Part shown: piece by piece, positions 18,903 through 28,663 of the stretch
Numbering within the stretch: position 1 is the first letter of the stretch
Layout of the letters: each line of letters starts with the position of its first letter
Assembly: GCF_013414195.1 (NCBI RefSeq)
Contig: NZ_JAATTV010000015.1
Span: forward strand, 34,328-98,327
From: Psychrobacter sp. BI730
Lineage (GTDB): Bacteria > Pseudomonadota > Gammaproteobacteria > Pseudomonadales > Moraxellaceae
DNA length: 64,000 nt
Direction: 5' to 3'
The notes under the pieces: generated by a model
Database searches by the model: none
What the model was told of the DNA's origin: nothing
Seen by the model: only the letters and a program-made list of their open reading frames with translations
Program-made: the position numbers and the translations under genes

Positions 18903-19435
18903 GTATTTGTAGCTGTTCTATCCATAACTATCCGTAAGCGCGCTCAATGCTCATAATGCGCTTGCAACCTTATCGCTGTTTCTTGTCCGTTATCTGATTT
19001 ATTGAATACGAATCTGGCTAAATTTTTATATAAAATTAAGCCATACAAGAGTAAGCAACATAAGGAAACATGCTGTCAAAGAGATAATTTTTACTTTAAT
19101 AAACAGATAGATTATACTGTTCTACTTTTAAAATTTTGTTGAAATCCGTTATTTGGCTGTATAATTCACCAAAAAGCGTTATTATGCGGTGCATTAACGG
19201 TTTATTATCGATATTTGATAGCATGGACAACCTCAGCAGGTTCACCTTTTGGTATCAGCGGCGATTGCTACTGGCACTGAATTTGACGTTGTGCGCTATC
19301 GCTATCCCCTATTTATTTCAACGGCAGCCCGTCGTACATGCTCGTAATTTGAGGCGCGGTCTGTCTATTACAATTTAACCCTAAGTACTATTTCATTAAT
19401 CAAACGTACTACTTAATCCTAAAGGTGTAATTAAC
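18903..19435 (+). other. 533-base leader region before tig
   Basis: It contains the presumed tig promoter (19136-19165) and therefore a leader of roughly 260 bases. A short open frame (19184-19378) overlaps the leader but lacks a ribosome binding site and recognisable features. It is not annotated as a gene. Confidence 0.4.
19136..19165 (+). promoter_or_regulatory. Candidate sigma-70 promoter for tig
   Basis: A perfect -10 TATAAT at 19160-19165 is preceded by TTGTTG at 19136-19141 with an 18-base spacer. It lies about 270 bases before the tig start. Confidence 0.45.
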
Positions 19436-20779
19436 ATGGCTACAGATTTACAAGTCACAACCAATAAGCTATCTAATAAAGAAACCCAGCTAACGGTTAA
19501 AGTGCCCGTTGAAAAAATTCAAAACAAAGTTGAAGGCCGTATTCGCCAAGTTGCGAAAACTGCCAAGATTGACGGTTTCCGTAAAGGTAACGTCCCTATG
19601 TCACACATCCGCTCTCAGTACGGTGCTGGCATTCAACAAGAAGTTATCAACGATGTCATCCGTGATACTGTATTTGAAGCGATCAAATCTGAAGACATCC
19701 GCGCTGTTGGCATGCCTAACATCGACGACGTAAAACTTGAAGACGATTTCTTGGTATATCAAGCCACTGTTGAAATCTTCCCAGAAGTTGACGTACAAGG
19801 TATCGATGAGATCGAAGTTGAGCGTCACACTGCACAAGTGAGTGAAGAAGACGTTGATACTATGATCGAAAACCTACAAAAGCAACGTGAAGAATTCGTT
19901 GAGAAAAAGGGCATGGCTGCGAAAGACAACCAAGTGACTTTTGACTTTGAAGGCTCTATCGACGGCGAAAAATTCGAAGGCGGCTCTGCTGAAGACTTCA
20001 AACTAGTTATCGGTAGCAACCAAATGATTCCAGGTTTTGAAGCTGGTATCAAAGGCATGAAAGCTGGCGAAGAAAAAACTATCGACGTAACTTTCCCAGA
20101 AGATTACCAAGCTGAGAACCTAGCTGGTAAAGAAGCTCAGTTCAAAATCAACGTAAAATTGGTTGAAAAATCTAAGCTACCTGAAATCAACGAAGAGTTC
20201 CTTGAGCTATTCGGCGTAAAAGAAGGCGGCGTTGAGAAGTTGAAAGAAGACGTACGCAAAAACATGGAACGCGAAATCAAAAACGCTGCGCGTAGCCAAG
20301 TTAAGCAAGCGACTTTTGACGCATTATTAGAAAAGAACGAGTTTGATGTACCAAACGCTATGCTAGAGCAAGAAATCGAGCGTCAACGCAACATGATGAT
20401 GCAACGTTTTTCTCAGCAGTTCGGCGCAAATGCTGATAGCTTCGATAAAGACATGCTGCCAAATGAGCTATTTGAAGAGCAAGCGCTACGTGCTGCCCGT
20501 CTTGGCATCATCGTTGCCCGTGTTATCGATACTAAAGGCCTAGAAGTAGATCAAGAGCGTGTAGAAACCTTCATCAAAGAAGCCGCTGAAAACTACGAAG
20601 ATCCAAGCGAGGTCATCGAGTACTACACCAATGACAAGCAGCAGCGCGCTAACATTGAGTCTGTCGTACTAGAAGACCAAGTAGTAGATTATTTGATCGC
20701 TCAAGGTAAAGTAACTGACAAAGAAGTTAGCTACCAAGACTTGCTAGCTGCTCAGCAACAACAGCAGCAAGCAATGTAG
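19436..20779 (+). CDS. tig: Trigger factor, ribosome-associated chaperone and peptidyl-prolyl isomerase
   Basis: A 447-residue three-domain protein: the ribosome-binding N-domain with the GFRKGNVP signature (about 46-53), an FKBP-like PPIase domain (about 160-245, [17 protein letters not shown]), and a helical C-terminal chaperone domain. It binds the exit tunnel of the ribosome and helps folding of new chains. The last residues are a glutamine-rich tail. AAGGTG precedes the ATG. In many bacteria tig is followed by clpP and clpX; here those genes are 8 kb away, with the urease operon lying between. Confidence 0.97.
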   Translation: MATDLQVTTNKLSNKETQLTVKVPVEKIQNKVEGRIRQVAKTAKIDGFRKGNVPMSHIRSQYGAGIQQEVINDVIRDTVFEAIKSEDIRAVGMPNIDDVKLEDDFLVYQATVEIFPEVDVQGIDEIEVERHTAQVSEEDVDTMIENLQKQREEFVEKKGMAAKDNQVTFDFEGSIDGEKFEGGSAEDFKLVIGSNQMIPGFEAGIKGMKAGEEKTIDVTFPEDYQAENLAGKEAQFKINVKLVEKSKLPEINEEFLELFGVKEGGVEKLKEDVRKNMEREIKNAARSQVKQATFDALLEKNEFDVPNAMLEQEIERQRNMMMQRFSQQFGANADSFDKDMLPNELFEEQALRAARLGIIVARVIDTKGLEVDQERVETFIKEAAENYEDPSEVIEYYTNDKQQRANIESVVLEDQVVDYLIAQGKVTDKEVSYQDLLAAQQQQQQAM

Positions 20780-20831
20780 TTGATACGACAAGCTGTCTTT
20801 TGAGATATGCTGTAGTCGGTTATCAAAACTA

Positions 20832-20871
20832 AAATGCGCCCCCGACCTTTTGATCGGGGGCGCATTTTTTA
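20832..20871 (+). terminator. Strong terminator after tig
   Basis: Arms tgcgcccccga and tcgggggcgca around a short loop, with a T6 run after it. Confidence 0.95.
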
Positions 20872-20947
20872 TGTTGTTCGATAGCTAGATAAAATCAGTC
20901 ACAACTATCGAACCTACAAACATCGTACTCGTACTGCAAAGCGCGCT

Positions 20948-21700
20948 TTATACTAAAACGGGTGCGAATACGGCGCTCAATCCTAGCAGCACTAGCCCGC
21001 GCTGTAACCATAAGCTATCACTAAAGCGTTGCTGCAACTGTTGACTAATCAGCGTACCAACTGCATATAGCGCTAGCATCGTGACCATCATCCCTGCATA
21101 AAAACCCAGCTGTCCGCTCATACCTACATTCGCTGGTACTTCCATCGCATGTGCCATGCCATGAAACACCGCCAAACCACCAAAACCAAACAATGACAGC
21201 TGCTGAATGCTTGGCGTGCGTGCTGTATGAGTCTGCGCAGAGAATGCCTCTTGTCTACTTTTTTGGCTCATTAAGACCATAGCCAATACGACTACCGACA
21301 GTGATATCGCCACTTCAATCAACCCAGATGATGCAGCAAACGCGATACCGCCAATCAGTACGCCAGCCGTGCCCAATATCGCGCCTAATGACAACCCTGC
21401 GGTCAATGACATCATGCCTAAGCGCTGCTTTTGTAGCCCATAAAACAACATGCCCATACCTACGGCCAAAAACAGATGATCAAGGCCAGTCACTGGATGC
21501 ATCAGTCCTGCTTGTAACGTACCTAAAGACGATGACGCTTGCGCGGTAGTCGAATGAATATGCCCTGAATGCGCCTGCGCCAATGACGGTAGCATTAGTG
21601 ATGCCATCATCACAGCCGAACCAGAAACGATGTGACGAGCTGAGAGCACTTGTGAAAAACGAGATTTTTCGATGTGAAGACCTTTTGTATACTGTGTCAT
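20948..21700 (-). CDS. hupE: HupE/UreJ family nickel permease
   Basis: A 250-residue membrane protein. After an N-terminal signal-like segment ending in AQAHSGH it has six or so hydrophobic helices. The HPVTGLDHLFLAVG motif (H-P-x-G-x-D-H) in the first helix and the FHGMAHAMEVP motif are the nickel-binding signatures of HupE/UreJ. It is the last gene of the urease operon, so nickel uptake for urease is the natural role. The N-terminus before AQAHSGH is longer than a usual HupE signal peptide. AAGGA precedes the start. Confidence 0.9.
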   Translation of the reverse strand: MTQYTKGLHIEKSRFSQVLSARHIVSGSAVMMASLMLPSLAQAHSGHIHSTTAQASSSLGTLQAGLMHPVTGLDHLFLAVGMGMLFYGLQKQRLGMMSLTAGLSLGAILGTAGVLIGGIAFAASSGLIEVAISLSVVVLAMVLMSQKSRQEAFSAQTHTARTPSIQQLSLFGFGGLAVFHGMAHAMEVPANVGMSGQLGFYAGMMVTMLALYAVGTLISQQLQQRFSDSLWLQRGLVLLGLSAVFAPVLV

Positions 21701-21750
21701 GCGGTTTTTCCTTATTCTTTATGTTTTAATGGTAAAAGCTCATCTGCTCT

Positions 21751-22440
21751 TTAGGCAAGCATGCCATGTTCTTTAATAAAGGCGATAATCTCATTTAGCC
21801 CATCACCCGTTTTCATATTGCTAAAAACAAAAGGTTTGTCGCCACGCATTTTTTTGGCATCGCGTTCCATCACTTCAAGCGACGCACCAACCATTGGTGC
21901 AAGGTCAGTCTTATTAATAATCAACAAATCAGACTTGGTAATGCCAGGTCCACCCTTACGAGGTATCTTATCGCCTGCAGAGACATCAATGACGTACAAG
22001 GTCAAATCAGACAACTCTGGGCTAAATGTTGCGGCTAGATTGTCGCCACCTGACTCAATAATAATCAACTCTAAACCTTCAAAAGTCGCTTGTAGCTCAG
22101 CAATCGCAGTCAGATTAATAGAAGCATCTTCGCGAATAGCTGTATGCGGACAGCCGCCCGTCTCTACACCGCGGATACGCTCAGCAGGCATGGCATCTTT
22201 ACGGGTCAGAAACTCTGAATCTTCTTTGGTATAGATGTCATTGGTCACGACTGCCATATTGACCGTATCACGCAGGTTTTGGCATAGTCTTAATGTCAAA
22301 GCAGTCTTACCACTACCAACTGGCCCGCCAATACCAAGGCGTAAGCACGATAAGGCAGAAGATGGTTTCTGGCTATCACTATCAGTTTGTACATCTGATG
22401 CAACATTAGAGTTTTTTGGTTTGAGCGGAGTTAGAGACAT
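21751..22440 (-). CDS. ureG: Urease accessory GTPase UreG
   Basis: A 229-residue SIMIBI-class GTPase that drives nickel insertion into urease. The P-loop GGPVGSGKT is at 38-46, the CPH metal-binding motif lies in [14 protein letters not shown], and NKTDLAP is the guanine-recognition motif. About 25 polar residues precede the conserved core. They are not histidine-rich, unlike those of some UreG proteins. It forms a complex with UreF and UreD. Spacing to hupE is 50 bases. Confidence 0.96.
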   Translation of the reverse strand: MSLTPLKPKNSNVASDVQTDSDSQKPSSALSCLRLGIGGPVGSGKTALTLRLCQNLRDTVNMAVVTNDIYTKEDSEFLTRKDAMPAERIRGVETGGCPHTAIREDASINLTAIAELQATFEGLELIIIESGGDNLAATFSPELSDLTLYVIDVSAGDKIPRKGGPGITKSDLLIINKTDLAPMVGASLEVMERDAKKMRGDKPFVFSNMKTGDGLNEIIAFIKEHGMLA

Positions 22441-22497
22441 ATTAATTTCCTAAAACAGTTTGTATATTAATAAGTATAAATAGAAATAAAAGTACAG

Positions 22498-23292
22498 TTA
22501 TGAGCGGAACAACCGACTGTATTGCTCCTCATGCATGCTTGAGAGAATAGCCAAATTGGGCAAGTTATTAGAGATATTAAGCGATTCATAGAGGTCTTGG
22601 CATAGCTGCTGACAGTCTGGTTCTTCACTTGTATCTAAGGTATCCATAGTATTTATCGATGTGATTAAAGCATCGAAAGCCTGTTGCACATTAGCGCTTA
22701 GAGCATCAACCTGAGCACCCAGATCGCTTTGCAATTGCCACAGGATACGCTGACCTGCCATTTGTCCTAGCGGCACTGTCTTCACAGCAGCGAGTACCAT
22801 ATTCTCTAATTGTGCAAATCCATAAGTAGTCATTGACTGCGCTAGTGGCAGCTGCCAATGCTGAGCAATATGAGCAAATAGCGGCAAAAATCCATCTTCA
22901 GGTATTTCGGCCGGTATGCCAAGATTCAATACTTCGTTTAGCCAAGACACCATCGCTTGTGCCAACTGCTGCGACTCCAGTACAAACTCTTTACTCTCGA
23001 GACCAGCGTGATAATCATGTGCTAGATTTGTCGCTAGCGCTTCATGACCTTGGCTGAGCGCGCACATTATTAGCCCTAATACGGGCAACTCGTAGCCAAT
23101 CACTGCAAGCGCTAGATAGTCCTGCATAAATGTAAGCGTACTGGCTTCATCAGAGACAACCCCTGACTCAATCGCTGACTCCACACCTTGCGAATAGGTA
23201 TAACTACCAATCGGCAAATTGCTCGATGCCAGCATCAGTAGCTGTCCAAGTTGGGTAGACTGAGTAGGCTGAGCACTGGTATTAACCATCAT
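22498..23292 (-). CDS. ureF: Urease accessory protein UreF
   Basis: A 264-residue helical protein. Family features: LLMLASSNLPIGSYTYSQGVESAIE at the N-terminus, where SNLPIGS(Y/F) is the hallmark, and a conserved C-terminal region. UreF binds UreD-urease and regulates the UreG GTPase. It is a little longer than usual because of a polar stretch near residues 200-240. Its start overlaps the end of ureE by 11 bases, so translation is probably coupled. Confidence 0.93.
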   Translation of the reverse strand: MMVNTSAQPTQSTQLGQLLMLASSNLPIGSYTYSQGVESAIESGVVSDEASTLTFMQDYLALAVIGYELPVLGLIMCALSQGHEALATNLAHDYHAGLESKEFVLESQQLAQAMVSWLNEVLNLGIPAEIPEDGFLPLFAHIAQHWQLPLAQSMTTYGFAQLENMVLAAVKTVPLGQMAGQRILWQLQSDLGAQVDALSANVQQAFDALITSINTMDTLDTSEEPDCQQLCQDLYESLNISNNLPNLAILSSMHEEQYSRLFRS

Positions 23293-23926
23293 TTGAACGA
23301 CCTACAGGCGCATCATGATGACTATGGCTATGGCTATGGTGATGTCCGTGGCTGTGGCTTTCGTCATGGCTATGACTTTTCTTATGACTATGAGAGTCAC
23401 TATGCGAATGTGCATGGGAGTGAGCATGACCATGCGAATGCCCTTGTCCCGTTTGATAAGCGCCCGTTTCAGGCTCAAATGGCACTGAGGTAGACTCGAT
23501 ATGTAGACCAAGATTTTCTAACATTTGTGCAAGTACATGATCGTTTTCAAAATATAACGCATAGCCTGCATTACCCTGATCAAAACTGTGGTCAAACATC
23601 AATGGCACATGACGGTTGCCCAAGTGATAAGCGCCTTTCATTAGTAGAAAGTCATCGTCAGCCGTCACTTTGGTCACCGCTTGCGGCTTGGCGATGACTT
23701 GCATCAACTCCCCTGCTGCATTGATAAGGACATCATTTCCTTTTAGTACACCTGTACGAGGCAAGTCAACACCAACTGCCTCACCTGAAACAGTAATGGC
23801 TCTAAAGCGGGAATGCTGACGAGTATCAAAATCCAATAGCAGGTAATCATCGGCTTGATACTGTTCTACCAATTGTGCTTTTTGGGTATCGCTAAGCGTA
23901 CTTAAACGGGTATTAAATATTTTCAT
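23282..23926 (-). CDS. ureE: Urease accessory nickel metallochaperone UreE, histidine-rich tail
   Basis: About 214 residues. The N-terminal peptide-binding domain and the central metal-binding domain (YHLGNRHVPL, GLHIESTSVPFEPETGAY) are normal. From about residue 165 there is a tail dominated by HSH and HGH repeats, which binds several nickel ions in related proteins. The ATG at 23926 is chosen because AGAGAAG lies just upstream and MKIFNTRL fits the family start. The codons for the tail form a visibly repetitive stretch at 23300-23440. Confidence 0.93.
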   Translation of the reverse strand: MKIFNTRLSTLSDTQKAQLVEQYQADDYLLLDFDTRQHSRFRAITVSGEAVGVDLPRTGVLKGNDVLINAAGELMQVIAKPQAVTKVTADDDFLLMKGAYHLGNRHVPLMFDHSFDQGNAGYALYFENDHVLAQMLENLGLHIESTSVPFEPETGAYQTGQGHSHGHAHSHAHSHSDSHSHKKSHSHDESHSHGHHHSHSHSHHDAPVGRSNDG

Positions 23927-24090
23927 TATTCTTCTCTGGCTGTTGTTGCTCAAACTATTGGTCAATAGTATTGATGGTAAAAGTATTGGGAATAAAGATA
24001 CGATCTCATTCAAGAAACCAACTGACCATTGGCATACATGGTTTATGGCTCACTGTCTTAGAGAGCTCCTATAAACGTGCATCATAAGCT

Positions 24091-26280
24091 CTAAAATAAA
24101 AAATAACGCTGTGCCATGGGTAATACATCGGCTGGCTCACAGGTGAGTGTCTTACCATCAGCGCGTACTTCATAGGTCTCAGGATTGATATCCATATCTG
24201 GGCAGTAGCTGTTAAAGCGCATATCGCTTTTACGAATTTTACGGATACCGTGTACTGGCTGAATGACTTTGGTCAATCCAAGCTGCTTATCCACTTGTTT
24301 GTCGATCGCCGCTTGCGACATAAAAGTAATGCTGGTTTGGGCAACCGATTTTGGATATGTCGCAAACATAGGACGATAATGTACAGGCTGGGGTGTGGGA
24401 ATAGAGGCATTGATATCACCCATCGGTACTGCAGCAATGAGCCCACCTTTTATAATGCATTCAGGCTTTACCCCAAAAAACTTGGGCGACCAGAGCACCA
24501 TATCTGCCCATTTACCTACTTCGATTGAGCCGACCATATCGCTGATACCGTGAGTAATCGCAGGGTTTATTGTATATTTTGCGATATAGCGTTTGATACG
24601 GAAGTTATCGTTGTCCGTGCTTTGATCATAGTCTGTCAAAGTGATGTACTGTTGCTCATCCTCAATGGTCGCTGTTGCATCTGGTGCTAGATGACCACGT
24701 TGAACTTTCATTTTGTGCGCGGTCTGCCACGTGCGAATGACTACTTCACCTACTCGACCCATGGCTTGTGAATCGCTACTCATCATCGAGATGGCACCCA
24801 AATCATGCAAGATATCTTCTGCGGCAATGGTTTCTTGACGAATACGGCTTTCAGCAAAGGCCACATCTTCAGCAATAGCAGGACTTAGGTGATGACAAAC
24901 CATCAGCATATCGAGATGCTCATCAATAGTATTGACGGTGTATGGGCGCGTTGGGTTGGTTGAAGATGGCAGCACATGCGACTCGCCAATAGCCTTTAGA
25001 ATATCGGGCGCATGGCCACCACCTGCCCCTTCAGTATGAAAAGTATGGATACAGCGGTTTTTAAAAGCAGCGAGCGTACTTTCGAGATAGCCACTTTCAT
25101 TTAAAGTATCGGTATGAATAGCCACTTGCACATCATAGTCGTCAGCGACACTCAAGCAGTTATCGATGGCTTGCGGGGTTGTACCCCAATCTTCATGTAG
25201 CTTTAGCCCTACGGCACCTGCTTCGATTTGTTCAGCAATGGGTTCTGGTACACTCACATTTCCTTTGCCCAGTAATCCGATATTCATGGGAATACTGTCC
25301 GTAGACTTTAGCATTGAGGCAATATGATAAGCCCCTGGCGTACAAGTAGTCGCGAGAGTTCCTTGAGCTGGCCCTGTGCCGCCGCCCAGCATCGTCGTAA
25401 CTCCTGACATAAGCGCTGTCTCGCATTGCTGAGGTGCGATAAAGTGGATATGACTATCGACGCCACCTGCTGTCAGAATTTTACCTTCACCAGCTATAAT
25501 CTCAGTAGCACCGCCAATCGCAATATCGATGGCAGGCTGGATATCAGGATTGCCCGCTTTGCCAATGGCACTGATACGACCATCTTTGATACCAATATCC
25601 GCTTTATAGATGCCTGTATAGTCAACGACTAATGCATTAGTAATAACCGTATCGGCAACTTCCGCGCCTAGTAATTGTCCTTGCCCCATACCATCACGGA
25701 TGACTTTACCACCGCCAAATTTGACTTCTTCACCTTTGATTTCAATAGGCCTGCTGCTACTTTCACCACTTTGCGACGTATCTGCTTGGTCAACAGTAGT
25801 ATCCTTATGACTGGTTAAATCTGCTTCAACCTGTAGCCACAGCTCGGTATCGGCAAGACGGACTTTATCACCTGTGGTGGGACCAAAATGCTCAGCATAA
25901 ATACGACGACTGACTCGCTTCTGCGAAGTAGCAGTTGCCTTTTTATCAGTAACACTCTCTGATGCTTCGTCTGGATGAGCGGCGCCCATGACGCGCCCAG
26001 CAAAACCATATACATCTTGCTTGCCAGCGTATGCTACCAATTCTACTTCCCGCGATTGACCAGGCTCAAAACGTACGGCGGTTCCAGAGATAATATTTAG
26101 GCGAAAACCTCGAGTCTGCTCTCTCTCAAAACTCAAGGCATCATTGACTTCATAAAAGTGATAATGCGAGCCGATTTGGATAGGTCTATCACCAGTATTG
26201 CTGACACTGATGGTCTGCACCTGTCGACCTTGGTTTAAGATAATATCGCCATCTTGGATATGGTATTCGCCTGCTTGCAT
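24091..26280 (-). CDS. ureBC: Fused urease beta-alpha subunit (UreB-UreC)
   Basis: A single 729-residue frame. Residues 1-100 match UreB ([50 protein letters not shown]). A 20-residue polar linker follows, and from about 124 the protein is UreC. All catalytic residues are present: H277 and H279 (nickel ligands), carbamylated K360 (GLKLHED), H389, H415, flap Cys462-His463 and D503. Two extra stretches interrupt UreC, at about 157-183 and 529-556. Urease hydrolyses urea to ammonia and carbamate in the cytoplasm. Beta and alpha chains are separate proteins in most bacteria. AAGG precedes the ATG. Confidence 0.93.
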   Translation of the reverse strand: MQAGEYHIQDGDIILNQGRQVQTISVSNTGDRPIQIGSHYHFYEVNDALSFEREQTRGFRLNIISGTAVRFEPGQSREVELVAYAGKQDVYGFAGRVMGAAHPDEASESVTDKKATATSQKRVSRRIYAEHFGPTTGDKVRLADTELWLQVEADLTSHKDTTVDQADTSQSGESSSRPIEIKGEEVKFGGGKVIRDGMGQGQLLGAEVADTVITNALVVDYTGIYKADIGIKDGRISAIGKAGNPDIQPAIDIAIGGATEIIAGEGKILTAGGVDSHIHFIAPQQCETALMSGVTTMLGGGTGPAQGTLATTCTPGAYHIASMLKSTDSIPMNIGLLGKGNVSVPEPIAEQIEAGAVGLKLHEDWGTTPQAIDNCLSVADDYDVQVAIHTDTLNESGYLESTLAAFKNRCIHTFHTEGAGGGHAPDILKAIGESHVLPSSTNPTRPYTVNTIDEHLDMLMVCHHLSPAIAEDVAFAESRIRQETIAAEDILHDLGAISMMSSDSQAMGRVGEVVIRTWQTAHKMKVQRGHLAPDATATIEDEQQYITLTDYDQSTDNDNFRIKRYIAKYTINPAITHGISDMVGSIEVGKWADMVLWSPKFFGVKPECIIKGGLIAAVPMGDINASIPTPQPVHYRPMFATYPKSVAQTSITFMSQAAIDKQVDKQLGLTKVIQPVHGIRKIRKSDMRFNSYCPDMDINPETYEVRADGKTLTCEPADVLPMAQRYFLF

Positions 26281-26336
26281 GGTAGCCGCCTTATTTTATA
26301 GTGAGCATTTTAGTGCTATAACAATGGTATACAGCG

Positions 26337-26639
26337 TTACACGATGGGATTATGTACCGTGACCAGTTTGGTGCCATCAGGAAAGGTTGCCTCGATTTGC
26401 ACTTCATCTACCATCTCTGCGACACCTTCCATGACATCGTCAGCCGACAGATAAGTGGCGCCCTCACTCATTAATTCGGCAACTCTTTTGCCATCTCTAG
26501 CCCCTTCCATCAGCAGCATACTGATATAAGCGATCGCTTCGGGATAGTTAAGCTTAACACCGCGATTTTTGCGACGCTCAGCCACCATACCAGCCGTAAA
26601 TAGCATGAGTTTATCTTTTTCTGTTGGGGTCAGGTGCAT
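26337..26639 (-). CDS. ureA: Urease gamma subunit
   Basis: A 100-residue structural subunit with the typical N-terminus [11 protein letters not shown] and the [19 protein letters not shown] C-terminus (here [17 protein letters not shown]). Length is standard. It assembles with the fused UreBC chain. AAGGA precedes the ATG, and ureBC begins 56 bases downstream. Confidence 0.97.
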   Translation of the reverse strand: MHLTPTEKDKLMLFTAGMVAERRKNRGVKLNYPEAIAYISMLLMEGARDGKRVAELMSEGATYLSADDVMEGVAEMVDEVQIEATFPDGTKLVTVHNPIV

Positions 26640-26757
26640 GACAATTCCTTGTTGTACTTATCATTATATTTATAGCAGATTAGGGGTTTTCAAAGCATTT
26701 GATATCGATTAAAAACAGTCGCAATATATCTTAATTTCATTATTAAAAGTGGCCGTA

Positions 26758-27786
26758 TTAAGTATCCCAAATACGCGGACGACAAGGCTCAAGTTGCCAC
26801 CAATGATCTCGTAAGACTTCTCTCAGCTGATAAAACGCTTCAAAACAACCGCGTACATCTGAGCCAATATAGCGGATATTGATCGCTTGGCAATTATGAG
26901 TGCAGTAGACAGGCAGTTGTGCTTGAGCAATAACTTGTCGCAATGCTGCTACAGTATTGTCTAGATAGCGGGTTAATGCCTGTTTGGTCGTGGCTAATGC
27001 CGTCTCCGTTGATTGCGTGGTTTGGGAGGCAGATAATGCACGGTTGTCATGTACATCGCTCAAACTCGGTACGGCCCAAAACGATCCATAAATATGCTGA
27101 CCTGCCAGCCCCAAATTTGAGGAGAACCAGCGACTGCCAGCAGACTGATCTACACGTTCAGCAACGATAACCTTACCTTCTCGGTAGATATTTAATCCAG
27201 TATGGTAATGCCCTTGTAAGAACTGCTCGTCGTAAGCTTGCCGCCCAAATACGCTAATCTCCCATGTCAGCAAGCTAGAGGAATCAGCTAAATCAAAGCG
27301 ACTCACTGCATGCATATTGGCTTCGTTATAAATGATACTCTCTTGGGGCAGCCATTCTAAACGGGTATCTGCTGCGAGGTTGGCTTGTACGTGTTGGCTC
27401 GCATAGGCAGCTATCTCGTCTTGGCTCATACTTCGGTGAGTAACGTCGTCGCCCAACGGAGCTTTATGTTTTTGACTGACGCTGTCTTTGCCATACCATT
27501 TACCTGCACCTGGTGTGGTGATAACAGCGTGGCTGCCACTATCTAAGTTTAGGTCTATGGACAGCGTATCGCCACCTGCGATACCGGCTGGCGGGTACAA
27601 CATCAGTATGTGACAAATACCCTGCTGTACGCTTGGCTCAGGATACAGAGCACGCTGTACCATCAAGGCACCCGTATGCTTACGATGATAAAGCCGCGTT
27701 TTTGAGTTATCAGCCGTACCCTCTTTGGCCGTACTTGTCCTGCTAACAGTGTCAAAGCTTAATGCTAAAGAAGAGGCCCAACTCAT
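26758..27786 (-). CDS. ureD: Urease accessory protein UreD (UreH)
   Basis: A 342-residue scaffold that binds apo-urease and joins UreF and UreG for nickel delivery. Typical features are LYHRKHTGALMVQRALYPE, HILMLYPPAGIAGGDTL, TTPGAGKWY, LEWLPQESIIYNEA and the final RPRIW. It is slightly longer than usual (about 280) owing to polar insertions at about 105-130 and 235-260. It is the first gene of the operon, so the promoter lies in the region beyond 27786. Confidence 0.95.
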   Translation of the reverse strand: MSWASSLALSFDTVSRTSTAKEGTADNSKTRLYHRKHTGALMVQRALYPEPSVQQGICHILMLYPPAGIAGGDTLSIDLNLDSGSHAVITTPGAGKWYGKDSVSQKHKAPLGDDVTHRSMSQDEIAAYASQHVQANLAADTRLEWLPQESIIYNEANMHAVSRFDLADSSSLLTWEISVFGRQAYDEQFLQGHYHTGLNIYREGKVIVAERVDQSAGSRWFSSNLGLAGQHIYGSFWAVPSLSDVHDNRALSASQTTQSTETALATTKQALTRYLDNTVAALRQVIAQAQLPVYCTHNCQAINIRYIGSDVRGCFEAFYQLREVLRDHWWQLEPCRPRIWDT

Positions 27787-27990
27787 TTTGTATACTCATT
27801 TACCAATTAAATATGTTTCAGTATTTTATGTGACAGCTATCATTTGCTATCCGTTAAGAACTCTATTGCCAATCGTTAATTACAGTTCATTAACTACAGT
27901 AACCTTAGAATAGTAACGGAGAAATACAGCGTATATCATTTATCGTGCCTAGCGCACCACAATAAATCAAAGCGTCAATGTTTTTATTGA

Positions 27991-28008
27991 TACAAGCACT
28001 GTGCCAAC
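27991..28008 (-). promoter_or_regulatory. Possible sigma-54 promoter of the urease operon
   Basis: On the minus strand TTGGCAC is followed after 5 bases by TTGT. Consensus is TTGGCAC-N5-TTGC, so one key base of the -12 element differs. It lies about 205 bases before ureD. Nitrogen control of urease makes this plausible, but the match is incomplete. Confidence 0.3.
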
Positions 28009-28552
28009 TCTTGATAGCAGATAATCAAATAGACAACCTTATCGGCTCAAAACCTTGATTTGTCTGCGCTTTTTTTTATTTAACTTAAATGATAAAAATA
28101 ACCGTATATTTCCAGCTATTTTCTTAACGTTTTTTGAGCCTTATCTATTTATAAAATCAGCAGATATTTGCACCAAAATAGTACATTTTGTCCATAACAG
28201 TGCATTTTTTAGCGTTATTGTTAGCGCAATACTTTATGAAGATGTTAGATAAGCAAAAATACTAAACGCATAACTATTTGCAGGCTTAGTCAGTAAGATA
28301 GGTAGATTGTAGGGCTATTAATCAGGTATTCTATGTTAAAAAGTCAGGTCAGACATGATTTACGCTCTTTGTATCGATATAGACACTGTCGATACAGGTA
28401 CTATCAATATCTGTATGACTTGATAATAGATAAGATAGTATTTATCTACTTTTAGACGTATTTTTAGTATAAGTTTTAATATAAGCAATGAGTCCTAGAC
28501 ATATCGGAGGGTCACTTTTTCAGCTATTTTATGCACAAACCCATTTTATAGG

Positions 28553-28579
28553 CTTGAATAGTGAGCGCAGCCCCCTTAT
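28553..28579 (+). promoter_or_regulatory. Sigma-32-type heat-shock promoter of clpP
   Basis: CTTGAA at 28553-28558, a 13-base spacer, then CCCCTTAT at 28572-28579. This is close to the heat-shock consensus CTTGAAA-N11-16-CCCCATNT. It lies 85 bases before the clpP start, and clpP is a classical heat-shock gene. Confidence 0.6.
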
Positions 28580-28663
28580 AAACAACCCATTAGTCAAAAA
28601 CTACTAGACAATAAAATCATTCAATCCATTTTTATTTTATACATTTATCGATAGGACTTTTCT

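Larger units (their letters stand above)
27787..28663. other. 877-base divergent intergenic region (ureD / clpP)
   Basis: No credible gene. It contains a sigma-54-like motif facing ureD (27990-28008), an inverted repeat tgtatcga...tcgataca at 28370-28396, and a heat-shock-type promoter facing clpP (28553-28579). The rest is AT-rich. Confidence 0.5.

Noticed and set aside
19136..19378. 80-codon open frame (or 65 codons from the ATG at 19184) upstream of tig
   Set aside because: It overlaps the likely tig promoter and leader, has no ribosome binding site and no recognisable protein features.
20948..21700. Assignment of the urease-linked permease as a urea transporter
   Set aside because: The H-P-x-G-x-D-H motif and HupE/UreJ layout indicate nickel transport, and no urea-channel signature is present.
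23251..23511. Repetitive open frames on both strands opposite or within the ureE histidine tail
   Set aside because: They are out-of-frame readings of the HSH/HGH codon repeats of ureE.
28055..28252. 65-codon open frame between ureD and clpP
   Set aside because: AT-rich, hydrophobic by composition only, without a ribosome binding site. It is more likely chance.
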